Below are positions 6,996-13,730 of a stretch of DNA of 15,344 nt, piece after piece. Under the pieces are notes generated by a model. The model was not told the DNA's origin. It made no database searches and was given only the letters and a program-made list of their open reading frames with translations. A program made the translations under genes and the position numbers. The stretch comes from Elusimicrobia bacterium RIFOXYB2_FULL_48_7 (GTDB taxonomy: Bacteria > Elusimicrobiota > Endomicrobiia > CG1-02-37-114 > XYA2-FULL-39-19): contig MGVM01000021.1 in the NCBI GenBank assembly GCA_001800495.1, positions 1 through 15,344 of the forward strand. Direction: 5' to 3'. How positions within the stretch are numbered: position 1 is the stretch's first letter; every line of letters starts with the position of its first letter.

Positions 6996-7037
6996 AAAAG
7001 CTGTAAAATACGGCTGTTTGTCGCGGCAGAATAATTT

Positions 7038-7766
7038 ATGAAATTTAATTTTACCGTACACAGGTACCAGATCATATTTGTAATACTGGTTTTCATCCTG
7101 ACCGGCAGCGTTAAGATCGTTTCCAAGGGAACACAGCAACCCTACGCAGCCATGCAGCAAAGGTACCCCCATAGCGTAGCACTGACTTTTGACGACGGCC
7201 CTTATCCCGGCGGGTCCACCCATAAGCTCCTTGATATACTGGAAAATGAAAACGTCAAGGCCACTTTTTTCGTGGTCGGCAGCCATTCACGGAAGAACCC
7301 TGAATTAATGAAACTCATCGCGTCAAAGGGCCACGAGTTCGGGGGGCACACCTACAACCACAGGCATATTAAAAAGCTCACAAGGAACGCTTTGCTCAAT
7401 GAACTTGAAATAACCAGGACAATTATCAAAAATACCACAGGGAAAAACACTTATCTTTTCAGGCCGCCCGGCGGGCAATACAGCAAAAAAAACCTGAGCG
7501 ATGCTTCGCTGTCGGGTTATACAACCGTCCTGTGGTCGGTACTGCCAAAAGACTGCGAGAGCAGCACTACCAGCGAGGATATCATACAAAACGTACTGTC
7601 TAATACGCGGCCGAACGGCATTATATTGCTCCACATGGGCAGGGAAAGGACACTGGAAGCGCTGCCAAAAATAATCTGCATGCTGCGGCTCAGGGGTTTC
7701 AAGTTTCTGACCGTTTCACAGATGATGCTGGAGAATAGGAACCCAAATGAGAATTCTCGCAATTGA
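7038..7766 (+). CDS. Membrane-anchored NodB-type polysaccharide deacetylase
   Basis: A 242-residue carbohydrate esterase family 4 (CE4) enzyme that removes N- or O-acetyl groups from a polysaccharide such as peptidoglycan or an exopolysaccharide, outside the cytoplasmic membrane. Residues 10-27 form an uncleaved signal anchor (IIFVILVFILTG). NodB motifs in order: TFDDGP (50-55; catalytic base D52 and metal ligand D53), HTYNH (104-108; metal histidines H104 and H108), RPPGGQY (142-148), W166 in the motif-4 region and LLHM (197-200; H199). All metal and catalytic residues are present, so the enzyme should be active; the substrate cannot be read from the sequence. The ribosome site is weak, but the start fits the anchor. 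It overlaps ruvX by 20 nt and lies upstream of mltG, which fits a role in the cell wall. Confidence 0.92.
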   Translation: MKFNFTVHRYQIIFVILVFILTGSVKIVSKGTQQPYAAMQQRYPHSVALTFDDGPYPGGSTHKLLDILENENVKATFFVVGSHSRKNPELMKLIASKGHEFGGHTYNHRHIKKLTRNALLNELEITRTIIKNTTGKNTYLFRPPGGQYSKKNLSDASLSGYTTVLWSVLPKDCESSTTSEDIIQNVLSNTRPNGIILLHMGRERTLEALPKIICMLRLRGFKFLTVSQMMLENRNPNENSRN

Positions 7767-8154
7767 TTACGGTGAAAAAAGGATCGGGATCGCGTTGAGC
7801 GACCCCCTGGGAATAACCGCCCAGCCTTATGCCACGCTGGACAATGACGGCACTGAAATTGAAAAATTAAAAACCATCATAAGCGAGAAGGAAGTCACGA
7901 AAATAATAATCGGCCTGCCCCTGAGGCTTGACGGCACAAAAAGCGAGTCATCCCAAAAAGCCCTTGCTTTCGCGGAAACAGTGAAAAACGCCACGACGGC
8001 GGACATAGAGCTCGTAGACGAAAGGTTCTCGTCCAGGGAAATAAACGCGCGGCTGATAGAATTCGACGTTTCGCGCAAAAAAAGAAAAACCGCCGTTGAC
8101 AAACTGGCGGCGACTCTGCTGCTCGAGACTTACCTGGAAAGAATAAAGTTATGA
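7747..8154 (+). CDS. ruvX: RuvX/YqgF family RNase H-fold nuclease
   Basis: The 135-residue YqgF (RuvX) protein, an RNase H-like nuclease associated with pre-16S rRNA 5'-end maturation and, in some bacteria, Holliday-junction resolution. It has the typical start MRILAIDYGEKRIGIALSD with the metal-binding D7, the GLPLRLDGTKS segment (about 55-65), the acidic VDERFSSREINARL region (about 90-103) and a final Asp-containing helix AVDKLAATLLLETYL. Length is normal for the family. AGGA lies 6 nt before the ATG, inside the end of the deacetylase gene (20-nt overlap), and its stop overlaps the mltG start (ATGA). The ruvX-mltG adjacency recurs in many bacteria and supports both calls. Confidence 0.95.
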   Translation: MRILAIDYGEKRIGIALSDPLGITAQPYATLDNDGTEIEKLKTIISEKEVTKIIIGLPLRLDGTKSESSQKALAFAETVKNATTADIELVDERFSSREINARLIEFDVSRKKRKTAVDKLAATLLLETYLERIKL

Positions 8155-9095
8155 AATCAACACTGGCACGCATAATATTCATACTTCTTGCCGTGACCCT
8201 CATTGCCGCGCTTTTTTATAATTATTCCATACCCAACAGGGAGGTTATTGTAACGATCCCGCAGGGCAGCAGCGGAAAAACCATCGCAGACACGCTTTAT
8301 GACAACCGGCTTATAACCAACAAGGGCTTATTCATGTTTTTTTCCAACTTGAACGGTTCAGCGAAAAAATTCCAGAGCGGCACTTACAAGCTTAACCAGA
8401 AAATGGACATGTTCAAGATAATGGATTTACTCAGGAAAGGCAGGATTTACTCCATAAAAACCACTATACCCGAGGGCTTCACCGCGGAACAGGTTGCTGC
8501 CCTGCTTGAACAGAAGGGCCTGGCTAATAGCGGAAAATTCCTGGAAATAGTGAAGAAACAGAACCTGGAGGGGTACCTTTTCCCGGAAACGTACTTCATA
8601 CCGTTTGGTTCAAAGGAGCAGGCAATCGTCAACATAATGACGGGCGAATTCAGGAAAAAATTTGCTACTGATATGGAAGATCAGGCGAAAAAACAGAAAA
8701 TGAATACCCGCTCGGCCGTGATACTTGCCTCCATAATTGAAAAAGAAACCGTTTTGCCGGAAGAAAGGGCCCTTGTATCCGGAATATTCCAGAACAGGCT
8801 TAAAAAAGGGTGGATGCTTGAGTCCTGTTCAACGGTAAGGTACGCCAAGAAAAAGTTCGCCGGAAAACTGACATATAAGGATATAAAATTCGACTCTCCC
8901 TACAACACTTACAGGCATCAAGGGCTGCCTCCGGGGCCGATATGCAATCCGGGGATTGCCTCCATAGAAGCCGCCCTTAACCCGGCGCAGACAGACCTTA
9001 TGTTTTTCTTCTCCGAGGGCGACGGAACTCATGAGTTCTCTAAATATTACAAACAGCATATTGAAAAACAGAAAACCCTGAAGAAAAAACAATGA
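8151..9095 (+). CDS. mltG: Endolytic murein transglycosylase MltG
   Basis: A 314-residue inner-membrane enzyme that cleaves nascent glycan strands and is thought to end glycan-chain elongation. Residues 5-24 form one transmembrane anchor (ARIIFILLAVTLIAALFYNY). A small LysM-like region follows (about 32-85), then the YceG catalytic domain: IPEGFT (106-111), LEGYLFPETY (139-148) and ASIIEKET (193-200). In ASIIEKET, E197 corresponds to the catalytic glutamate of E. coli MltG (E218). LESCSTVRYA (223-232) and the hallmark SPYNTYRHQGLPPGPICNPG (249-268) follow. Length and motifs are complete. The start overlaps the ruvX stop by ATGA, and its own stop overlaps the histidine-kinase start in the same way. 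GGAAAG lies 9 nt upstream. Confidence 0.96.
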   Translation: MKSTLARIIFILLAVTLIAALFYNYSIPNREVIVTIPQGSSGKTIADTLYDNRLITNKGLFMFFSNLNGSAKKFQSGTYKLNQKMDMFKIMDLLRKGRIYSIKTTIPEGFTAEQVAALLEQKGLANSGKFLEIVKKQNLEGYLFPETYFIPFGSKEQAIVNIMTGEFRKKFATDMEDQAKKQKMNTRSAVILASIIEKETVLPEERALVSGIFQNRLKKGWMLESCSTVRYAKKKFAGKLTYKDIKFDSPYNTYRHQGLPPGPICNPGIASIEAALNPAQTDLMFFFSEGDGTHEFSKYYKQHIEKQKTLKKKQ

Positions 9096-10645
9096 ACCTG
9101 ACCGAACAGAACCTTAACCTGCTGCTCCAGGCAAACTGCGCGCTATCCTCCACGCTTAACGCGGAAGAAGTGCTGTCCAAAATAATGGAACTGGCGATGA
9201 AAATCGTATCCGCCGAGGCCGCGTCTTTACTGCTTCTGGAGGAAAACGCGGGCGAACTTGTCTTTGACGTGGTCCTAGGCGGGGGTAAAGAACAGAAAAT
9301 AAAGCAGATAAAATTGAAAGTAGGCGAAGGCATAGCCGGCTGGGTGGCAAAGGAAAAGAAATCGCTGATAGTCAACAATGTCTCGGGCGACAAAAGGTGG
9401 GCCAAGCATATCGACCAGCTTTCCGAATTCAGGACAAATTCCATCATCGCCGTCCCGTTGATCTACAAGGACACCATGCTGGGCGTTATCGAGGTGATCA
9501 ACTCCCTTGAAAACACGGGCTTTACAGTTGAGGATCAGCAAATACTGGAAGCCTTCAGCGCCCAGGCGGCAGTGTCAATCGAAACATCACGGCTGTTCTC
9601 AAGCCTCAACACGGAAAAAGAAAAATTCGAACTGATATTTTCGCAAATGACGGACGCTGCCGTATTTTGCGACATTTCCGGGAATATTATTTTCTGCAAT
9701 AACGCCTGCAGTTCGCTCATCGGCGGCATGAAATGCGATGTATTTGAAACATTCAGGGATTTCACCGTCACACCCGATTTCAGAGCAGCGTTCAACAACC
9801 CCGAGAACATCATCTCACTGGATTTCGCGCATAACGGCCGTCAGCTGTATTTCCTGGGAAAGCTCAGCCGCATCCTGAGCGAAAAGAAAAAACCGATAGG
9901 GTTCATGCTGCTTTTTCACGACGTCACAGAAGAGCGAAAGGAACAGCTGCTAAAAAGGAATTTCCTTTCCCTGATCTCGCACAAGCTGAAAACTCCGCTC
10001 GTATCCATAATCGGCTACAGCGATATACTCTCTCAGAAGTACGAGGATTCAAGCGAGGAAAAACACTTCCTGGACGTAATAAACCAGCAGGGCCAGCACT
10101 TGGACAACCTGGTGAACAAGCTTCTTGATTTCACGATAATAGAATCCGGCCAGCATAAGATCGAGCGAAAACCCGTTAAGCTCGACGATCTTATCAGGAA
10201 AACCCTTCTGAAAATGCAGGATTTCATCTATGTCAACAAGACTGCTGTAACTGTAAGCCCAACTCTGAACCAGGCGGCGCAGGTTATCGCAGATGAATCA
10301 ATGATAATCATTGTCCTGAAAAATCTCATTGAAAACGCTGTCAAATTCAATCCCGGCGCACAGAAAACCGTATTTCTTGACAAATACACGCAAGACGACA
10401 TGCTCGGCATATCCGTAGAAGATAACGGCCCCGGTATACAGCCGGAGCAGAAACCCAGGCTTTTCCAGGAATTTTTCCAGATAGAGGAATCTTTCACCGG
10501 CCAGGTGAAGGGCATGGGGCTTGGCCTCGCGACCTGCAAGCTGATAATTGAAGCCCACAAGGGCAAAATTGACATTGAAAAAACATCCGAAAAGGGGAGC
10601 AGGTTTTACTTTCTTCTAGAAAGCGGAGCGGATAAAGAACATTAA
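9092..10645 (+). CDS. Soluble GAF-PAS sensor histidine kinase
   Basis: A 517-residue protein with no transmembrane segment or signal peptide, so it senses something in the cytoplasm. Residues about 20-168 are a GAF domain (SLLLLEENAGELVFDVVLGG, then VGEGIAGWVA at 77-86, then AVPLIYKDTMLGVIEVIN). About 175-285 is a PAS-like domain (IFSQMTDAAVFCDISGNIIF). The dimerisation/phosphoacceptor helix holds H297 in FLSLISHKLKTPLVSIIGYS. The ATPase domain has its N box at NLIENAVKFN (411-420), G1 at DNGPGI (444-449), F box at LFQEFFQ (457-463) and G2 at GMGLGLAT (474-481). Family knowledge says it autophosphorylates H297 and passes phosphate to a response regulator. None is encoded here, so it is an orphan locally. 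The two cysteine pairs in the PAS part (C193/C202 and C206/C215) are only a curiosity. It is translationally coupled to mltG. Confidence 0.93.
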   Translation: MNLTEQNLNLLLQANCALSSTLNAEEVLSKIMELAMKIVSAEAASLLLLEENAGELVFDVVLGGGKEQKIKQIKLKVGEGIAGWVAKEKKSLIVNNVSGDKRWAKHIDQLSEFRTNSIIAVPLIYKDTMLGVIEVINSLENTGFTVEDQQILEAFSAQAAVSIETSRLFSSLNTEKEKFELIFSQMTDAAVFCDISGNIIFCNNACSSLIGGMKCDVFETFRDFTVTPDFRAAFNNPENIISLDFAHNGRQLYFLGKLSRILSEKKKPIGFMLLFHDVTEERKEQLLKRNFLSLISHKLKTPLVSIIGYSDILSQKYEDSSEEKHFLDVINQQGQHLDNLVNKLLDFTIIESGQHKIERKPVKLDDLIRKTLLKMQDFIYVNKTAVTVSPTLNQAAQVIADESMIIIVLKNLIENAVKFNPGAQKTVFLDKYTQDDMLGISVEDNGPGIQPEQKPRLFQEFFQIEESFTGQVKGMGLGLATCKLIIEAHKGKIDIEKTSEKGSRFYFLLESGADKEH

Positions 10646-10655
10646 GGGGGTTGCC

Positions 10656-11348
10656 ATGAAACAAAAAAACGATATCGCTGGTTTGCTCAATGACGTCAAA
10701 CTGTTCTCGGGTTTTTCCCGGAAAGACCTGCAAAAATTCTCAAAAATTGCGAAGATCAAGTACTATGAAAAAGGACGCAGGGTCTTTTCCCAGAACACTC
10801 CAGGCGATTCATTATATGTCATTATATCGGGCTCGCTGAAAATATTCGGGCAGACCAGGCACAGAAAAAAAATATTCGCTTATCTCGGACCCAAGGAGTT
10901 TTTCGGGGAACTCGCCCTGTTCGGCGAAAGGAAACGCTCCGCTTCCGCCGAAACCACGGCTGACTCAACCCTGATAGTGATTCATAAAAAGGATTTCATG
11001 AGCGTGTTGAAAAAAAACCCGGACATATGCCTGAACCTGCTTTCTGTCATAGCAAGCCGGCTACGCCTGGCAGACAAGGAAATCGAGCTGGTGTCTTTCC
11101 AGGATGTATTCGGAAGGATTATCAGGATCCTCCTGAACCTGAGCAAAAAATACGGAAGAAAAACATCTGACGGTAAAAAAATATGCCTTTCGCTGGACCA
11201 CAAGGAAATCGCCGAACTGGCAGGCACGGTCAGGGAAATGGCCGCCAGGGCCTGTTCAAGGCTGAAAAAGCTTAATTACATCTCCTACTATGGCAAAAAC
11301 ATAGTCATCAAAGATGAAAATAAATTGAAATCGTTGTTACAGGACTGA
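10656..11348 (+). CDS. Crp/Fnr-type transcription regulator, likely cAMP-responsive
   Basis: A 230-residue regulator with a cyclic-nucleotide-binding beta-roll (about 12-125), a dimerisation helix (about 125-150) and a winged-helix DNA-binding domain (about 150-222). The phosphate-binding cassette GELALFGERKRSASAET (84-100) keeps counterparts of E. coli CRP E72, R82 and S83 (E85, R94, S95), which bind the cAMP phosphate and ribose. The CRP helix-C residues T127/S128, which touch the adenine, align with A139/D140, so nucleotide choice is less certain. The recognition helix TVREMAARACSRL keeps R-E-x-x-x-R (R193, E194, R198), matching CRP R180, E181 and R185, which read TGTGA half-sites. There is no N-terminal Cys cluster, so it is not FNR-like. 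AAGGGGG lies 5 nt before the ATG. A perfect TGTGA-N6-TCACA site follows hisS. Confidence 0.93.
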   Translation: MKQKNDIAGLLNDVKLFSGFSRKDLQKFSKIAKIKYYEKGRRVFSQNTPGDSLYVIISGSLKIFGQTRHRKKIFAYLGPKEFFGELALFGERKRSASAETTADSTLIVIHKKDFMSVLKKNPDICLNLLSVIASRLRLADKEIELVSFQDVFGRIIRILLNLSKKYGRKTSDGKKICLSLDHKEIAELAGTVREMAARACSRLKKLNYISYYGKNIVIKDENKLKSLLQD

Positions 11349-11350
11349 CC

Positions 11351-12604
11351 ATGAAACACAGATACCAGAGAGTCCGAGGAACGTACGACATACTCCCGGA
11401 AGACCTGCTGCTGTACCTTAAAGCCGAAGAGACTGCCCGCACAATGATGAAACTTCGCGGGTATAAAGAAATCCGCCTGCCGACATTTGAGGAAGCGGGG
11501 CTTTTCATACACGCAACCGGTGAAACCACGGACATCGTAGAAAAGGAAATGTACACTTTCAAGGACAAGAAAGAACGCCAGCTCGCGCTGCGCCCGGAAG
11601 GCACGCCTGGCGTGGTGAGGGCTTACCTGGAAAATGCCCTCAATACAGCTTTTCCCGTAAGCAAATTCTGCTACACGGGACCCATGTTCAGGTATGAAAG
11701 GCCCCAGGGCGGAAGGCGCAGGGAATTTTTCCAGTCCGGGTGCGAATATTTCGGCAACCCGCACCCAGTAGCCGACGCGGAACTTATATTGCTGATGAAT
11801 GATATCTACGCATCGCTTGGAATAAGCGGGCTGATAATCGAAATAAATTCGATTGGGTGCCCCGAATGCCGGGCCAATTACCGCTCACAGCTTCTTGCTT
11901 TTCTCAATTCGAACAAGACCCAGCTCTGTGCCGACTGCAACACCCGCATTGAAAAAAACCCGCTGAGAGCCCTTGACTGCAAACTTGACAGGGAAAAATT
12001 CGTTAATCTCAACGCTCCGGTCATCAGCAAGGCGCTCTGTGCTGATTGCGCCGGGCATTTTGCCGCTCTCCAGTCCCTTCTGCAGGAGGCAAAGGTCCCC
12101 TTCACGGTGAACCCCTACATTGTCAGAGGGCTGGATTACTACACAAAAACCGTGTTTGAAGCAAAGGTGCAGGGGTCCGACGCGATCTGCGCGGGCGGCA
12201 GGTACGACGGACTGATAAAACTCGCCGGCGGGGAGGAGACTCCCGCGGTAGGTTTTGCCATGGGGGTTGACAGAACTGTGAACCTGCTCAGAGCAAAAAC
12301 AGCCCCGGAGGCAAAAACACCTCCGGTATTCATTGTTATCCAGCAGGAGGAAAAAATCATTAAAAACGCATTCCTTCTGGCAAACTCATTGGCAGGGAAC
12401 AATATTGCCGTAGCCGGCCCTTACCCGGATAAAAGTTTCAAGGCGCAGCTGCGGCTGGCTGATTCTGCTGGCTCAAAATACACCCTTATTCTTGGAGAAA
12501 ATGAAATAAACTCCGGGTCGGTAACGCTCAAGGACATGGCAGGCAAAACTCAGGAAACAGTGAAACAAGAGGATATTATCAACAGGCTTAAAAGCGGCGT
12601 GTGA
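11351..12604 (+). CDS. hisS: Histidyl-tRNA synthetase
   Basis: A class II aminoacyl-tRNA synthetase that charges tRNA-His, in the cytoplasm; 417 residues, normal length. It starts with the typical R-G-T-Y-D-I-L-P (9-16). Further signatures are RPEGTPGVVRAYLE (81-94), motif 2 MFRYERPQGGRRREFFQSG (112-130), the histidine-binding motif RGLDYYTKTVFE (259-270), GGRYDGL (282-288) and motif 3 AVGFAMGVDRT (299-309). An anticodon-binding domain occupies about 325-415. The middle holds paired cysteines (C170/C173, C193/C196, C230/C233) in a zinc-ribbon-like arrangement that I recall from many bacterial HisRS proteins. It starts 2 nt after the Crp-type gene with AGGA 6 nt upstream. Its stop codon lies inside the CRP-type operator. 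Confidence 0.97.
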   Translation: MKHRYQRVRGTYDILPEDLLLYLKAEETARTMMKLRGYKEIRLPTFEEAGLFIHATGETTDIVEKEMYTFKDKKERQLALRPEGTPGVVRAYLENALNTAFPVSKFCYTGPMFRYERPQGGRRREFFQSGCEYFGNPHPVADAELILLMNDIYASLGISGLIIEINSIGCPECRANYRSQLLAFLNSNKTQLCADCNTRIEKNPLRALDCKLDREKFVNLNAPVISKALCADCAGHFAALQSLLQEAKVPFTVNPYIVRGLDYYTKTVFEAKVQGSDAICAGGRYDGLIKLAGGEETPAVGFAMGVDRTVNLLRAKTAPEAKTPPVFIVIQQEEKIIKNAFLLANSLAGNNIAVAGPYPDKSFKAQLRLADSAGSKYTLILGENEINSGSVTLKDMAGKTQETVKQEDIINRLKSGV

Positions 12605-12615
12605 TAAAAGTCACA
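12600..12615 (+). promoter_or_regulatory. Perfect CRP-type operator
   Basis: TGTGATAAAAGTCACA: two perfect half-sites, TGTGA and TCACA, with a 6-bp spacer, identical to the core of the E. coli CRP consensus. It overlaps the hisS stop codon and ends directly before the -35 box of the promoter for the cyclase unit. With equal base use, about 0.015 such 10-base matches are expected in a window this size. The neighbouring Crp-type protein has the R-E-x-x-x-R recognition residues for this sequence. The centre (12607.5) lies about 42-44 bp upstream of the expected transcription start, close to the class II activator position (-41.5). Confidence 0.75.
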
Positions 12616-12644
12616 TTGACGCAAATCGGATAATTTAATAGAAT
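12616..12644 (+). promoter_or_regulatory. Sigma70-type promoter of the Ig-like protein/cyclase unit
   Basis: TTGACG (12616-12621, 5 of 6) and TAGAAT (12639-12644, 5 of 6) with an ideal 17-bp spacer. The expected transcription start (about 12650) falls just inside the assigned coding start at 12645. An alternative -10, TTTAAT (12634-12639), would allow a nearly leaderless transcript but lacks a spaced -35. Either way it can transcribe the cyclase gene, which has its own strong ribosome site. Confidence 0.6.
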
Positions 12645-13712
12645 ATGACACGCGCGATTGTTTTCACGACACTATTTTTCCTGGCTGTCTCAGCCTCAAT
12701 TATCGGGTTTTACAACTACCCGCAGATAAAACTGACGGCGCAAAAGGTAAAAGCAGAATGCCTGCCGGGGGAAAAACTGGATTTCAAACTTGTATTATCC
12801 AATAAAGGAATGAAAAACAATTATTTCCTCATAAACGTAAAATCAGATATGAAAAATCAGGCGCACGCGCCTGCCGTGGTGTTCCTGCCGTCAAAGACTT
12901 TAAAAGAAATAGATTATTCCATGGACATACCCGCCAAAACCGCTCCGGGTGAATACCGCATTGAAATAACCGCTTCCCTGCCGCCAAAAACCAGCTTCCC
13001 GTTCAAGAAACTTTCCAGTGAAAACCTGTTTGTTACGGTAAAGGAACAACCGCCTCTTCCTGTCATGAAAAAAGCGGAACCCGTTACAGGAAAAACAAGG
13101 TTCACGCAACTACCGGACAATTTTAAATATAATACTCTCTACCAGTTAAGAACATCTTTCTTTAACACGTCCGGGCTTGCAGCCGGCTTCATAGTTTCCC
13201 TGAACATATCCGGCCCTGACAGGAACACATGGGTTTCATCGCGCACTATAACCCTCTCTCCGGGGGAAACCAGCGAAGCTGAGTTCCAGTTTTCAGCCGG
13301 TGAATCATTCACTGCGGGAGACTACCTGCTGGACCTGGGGCTTTTTGATAAAAAAACTCTCAGGCAGCTTTCAGGTGATTCCCAGGTGATCAGCCTTGTT
13401 GACAACCAGCCGGAAATTGAACTTAATACAATGTATGACAAGAAAGAAAAAAAATTCGATTTTGTCTGCAAGGCAGCCGACGACAGGGCCATCCGGGGAA
13501 TAAACCTGTATTTCAGCGACCTCTCAAGCGGTTACACGACAAACTACCCCATGCAGCTTGTTTCCGGGTCAAACCGCAGCGGAATATGGGCTTATTCGGT
13601 TAATTTAAACAAAAGAATCGGCAAATCAAGGTTTTACGCTGCCGCTGCTGATTCGGGCAGCCAGTATAAGCAAACAGACACTTACAGCGTTTCGTCATAT
13701 ATGGACAAATAG
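12645..13712 (+). CDS. Exported or membrane-anchored protein with Ig-like domains, function unknown
   Basis: A 355-residue protein not assigned to a named family. Residues 1-22 are a signal anchor or signal peptide (R3, then IVFTTLFFLAVSASIIGF); there is no lipobox. The rest is beta-rich: a first Ig-like sandwich about 28-135 with the NEW3/CARDB-like closing strand PGEYRIEITA (101-110), a second about 155-252 with AGDYLLDLGLFD (224-235), and a third region about 255-350 (VDNQPEIEL, then GIWAYSVNLN) resembling domains that describe load or interaction changes. It should lie in the periplasm or on the surface. No Shine-Dalgarno precedes the ATG and the promoter abuts it, so the start is uncertain, but any later start would lose the basic N-terminus of the export signal. 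It lies 18 nt before the cyclase gene and may serve the same pathway. Confidence 0.8.
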   Translation: MTRAIVFTTLFFLAVSASIIGFYNYPQIKLTAQKVKAECLPGEKLDFKLVLSNKGMKNNYFLINVKSDMKNQAHAPAVVFLPSKTLKEIDYSMDIPAKTAPGEYRIEITASLPPKTSFPFKKLSSENLFVTVKEQPPLPVMKKAEPVTGKTRFTQLPDNFKYNTLYQLRTSFFNTSGLAAGFIVSLNISGPDRNTWVSSRTITLSPGETSEAEFQFSAGESFTAGDYLLDLGLFDKKTLRQLSGDSQVISLVDNQPEIELNTMYDKKEKKFDFVCKAADDRAIRGINLYFSDLSSGYTTNYPMQLVSGSNRSGIWAYSVNLNKRIGKSRFYAAAADSGSQYKQTDTYSVSSYMDK

Positions 13713-13720
13713 GATTAAAT

Positions 13721-13725
13721 AGGAG
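13721..13725 (+). promoter_or_regulatory. Ribosome-binding site of the adenylyl-cyclase gene
   Basis: AGGAG lies 5 nt before the ATG at 13731. It contrasts with the upstream gene, which has no recognisable site, so the cyclase can be translated independently of it. Confidence 0.8.
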
Positions 13726-13730
13726 ATATA

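Noticed and set aside
9070..9100. A6-C run at the mltG/kinase overlap as a slippery site
   Set aside because: The codon phase is AAA AAA C, not A AAA AAC, so the tandem -1 slip cannot occur; the ATGA overlap explains the arrangement.
12277..12292. Second CRP-like site, TGTGA-N6-TCAGA, inside hisS
   Set aside because: It matches 9 of 10 positions, but about 0.45 such matches are expected by chance in this window. It lies in conserved hisS codons near motif 3 with no promoter beside it.
12600..12622. The palindrome after hisS as a transcription terminator
   Set aside because: The stem is only 5 bp with a 6-nt AT-rich loop and no T-tract follows; it fits a protein-binding site better.
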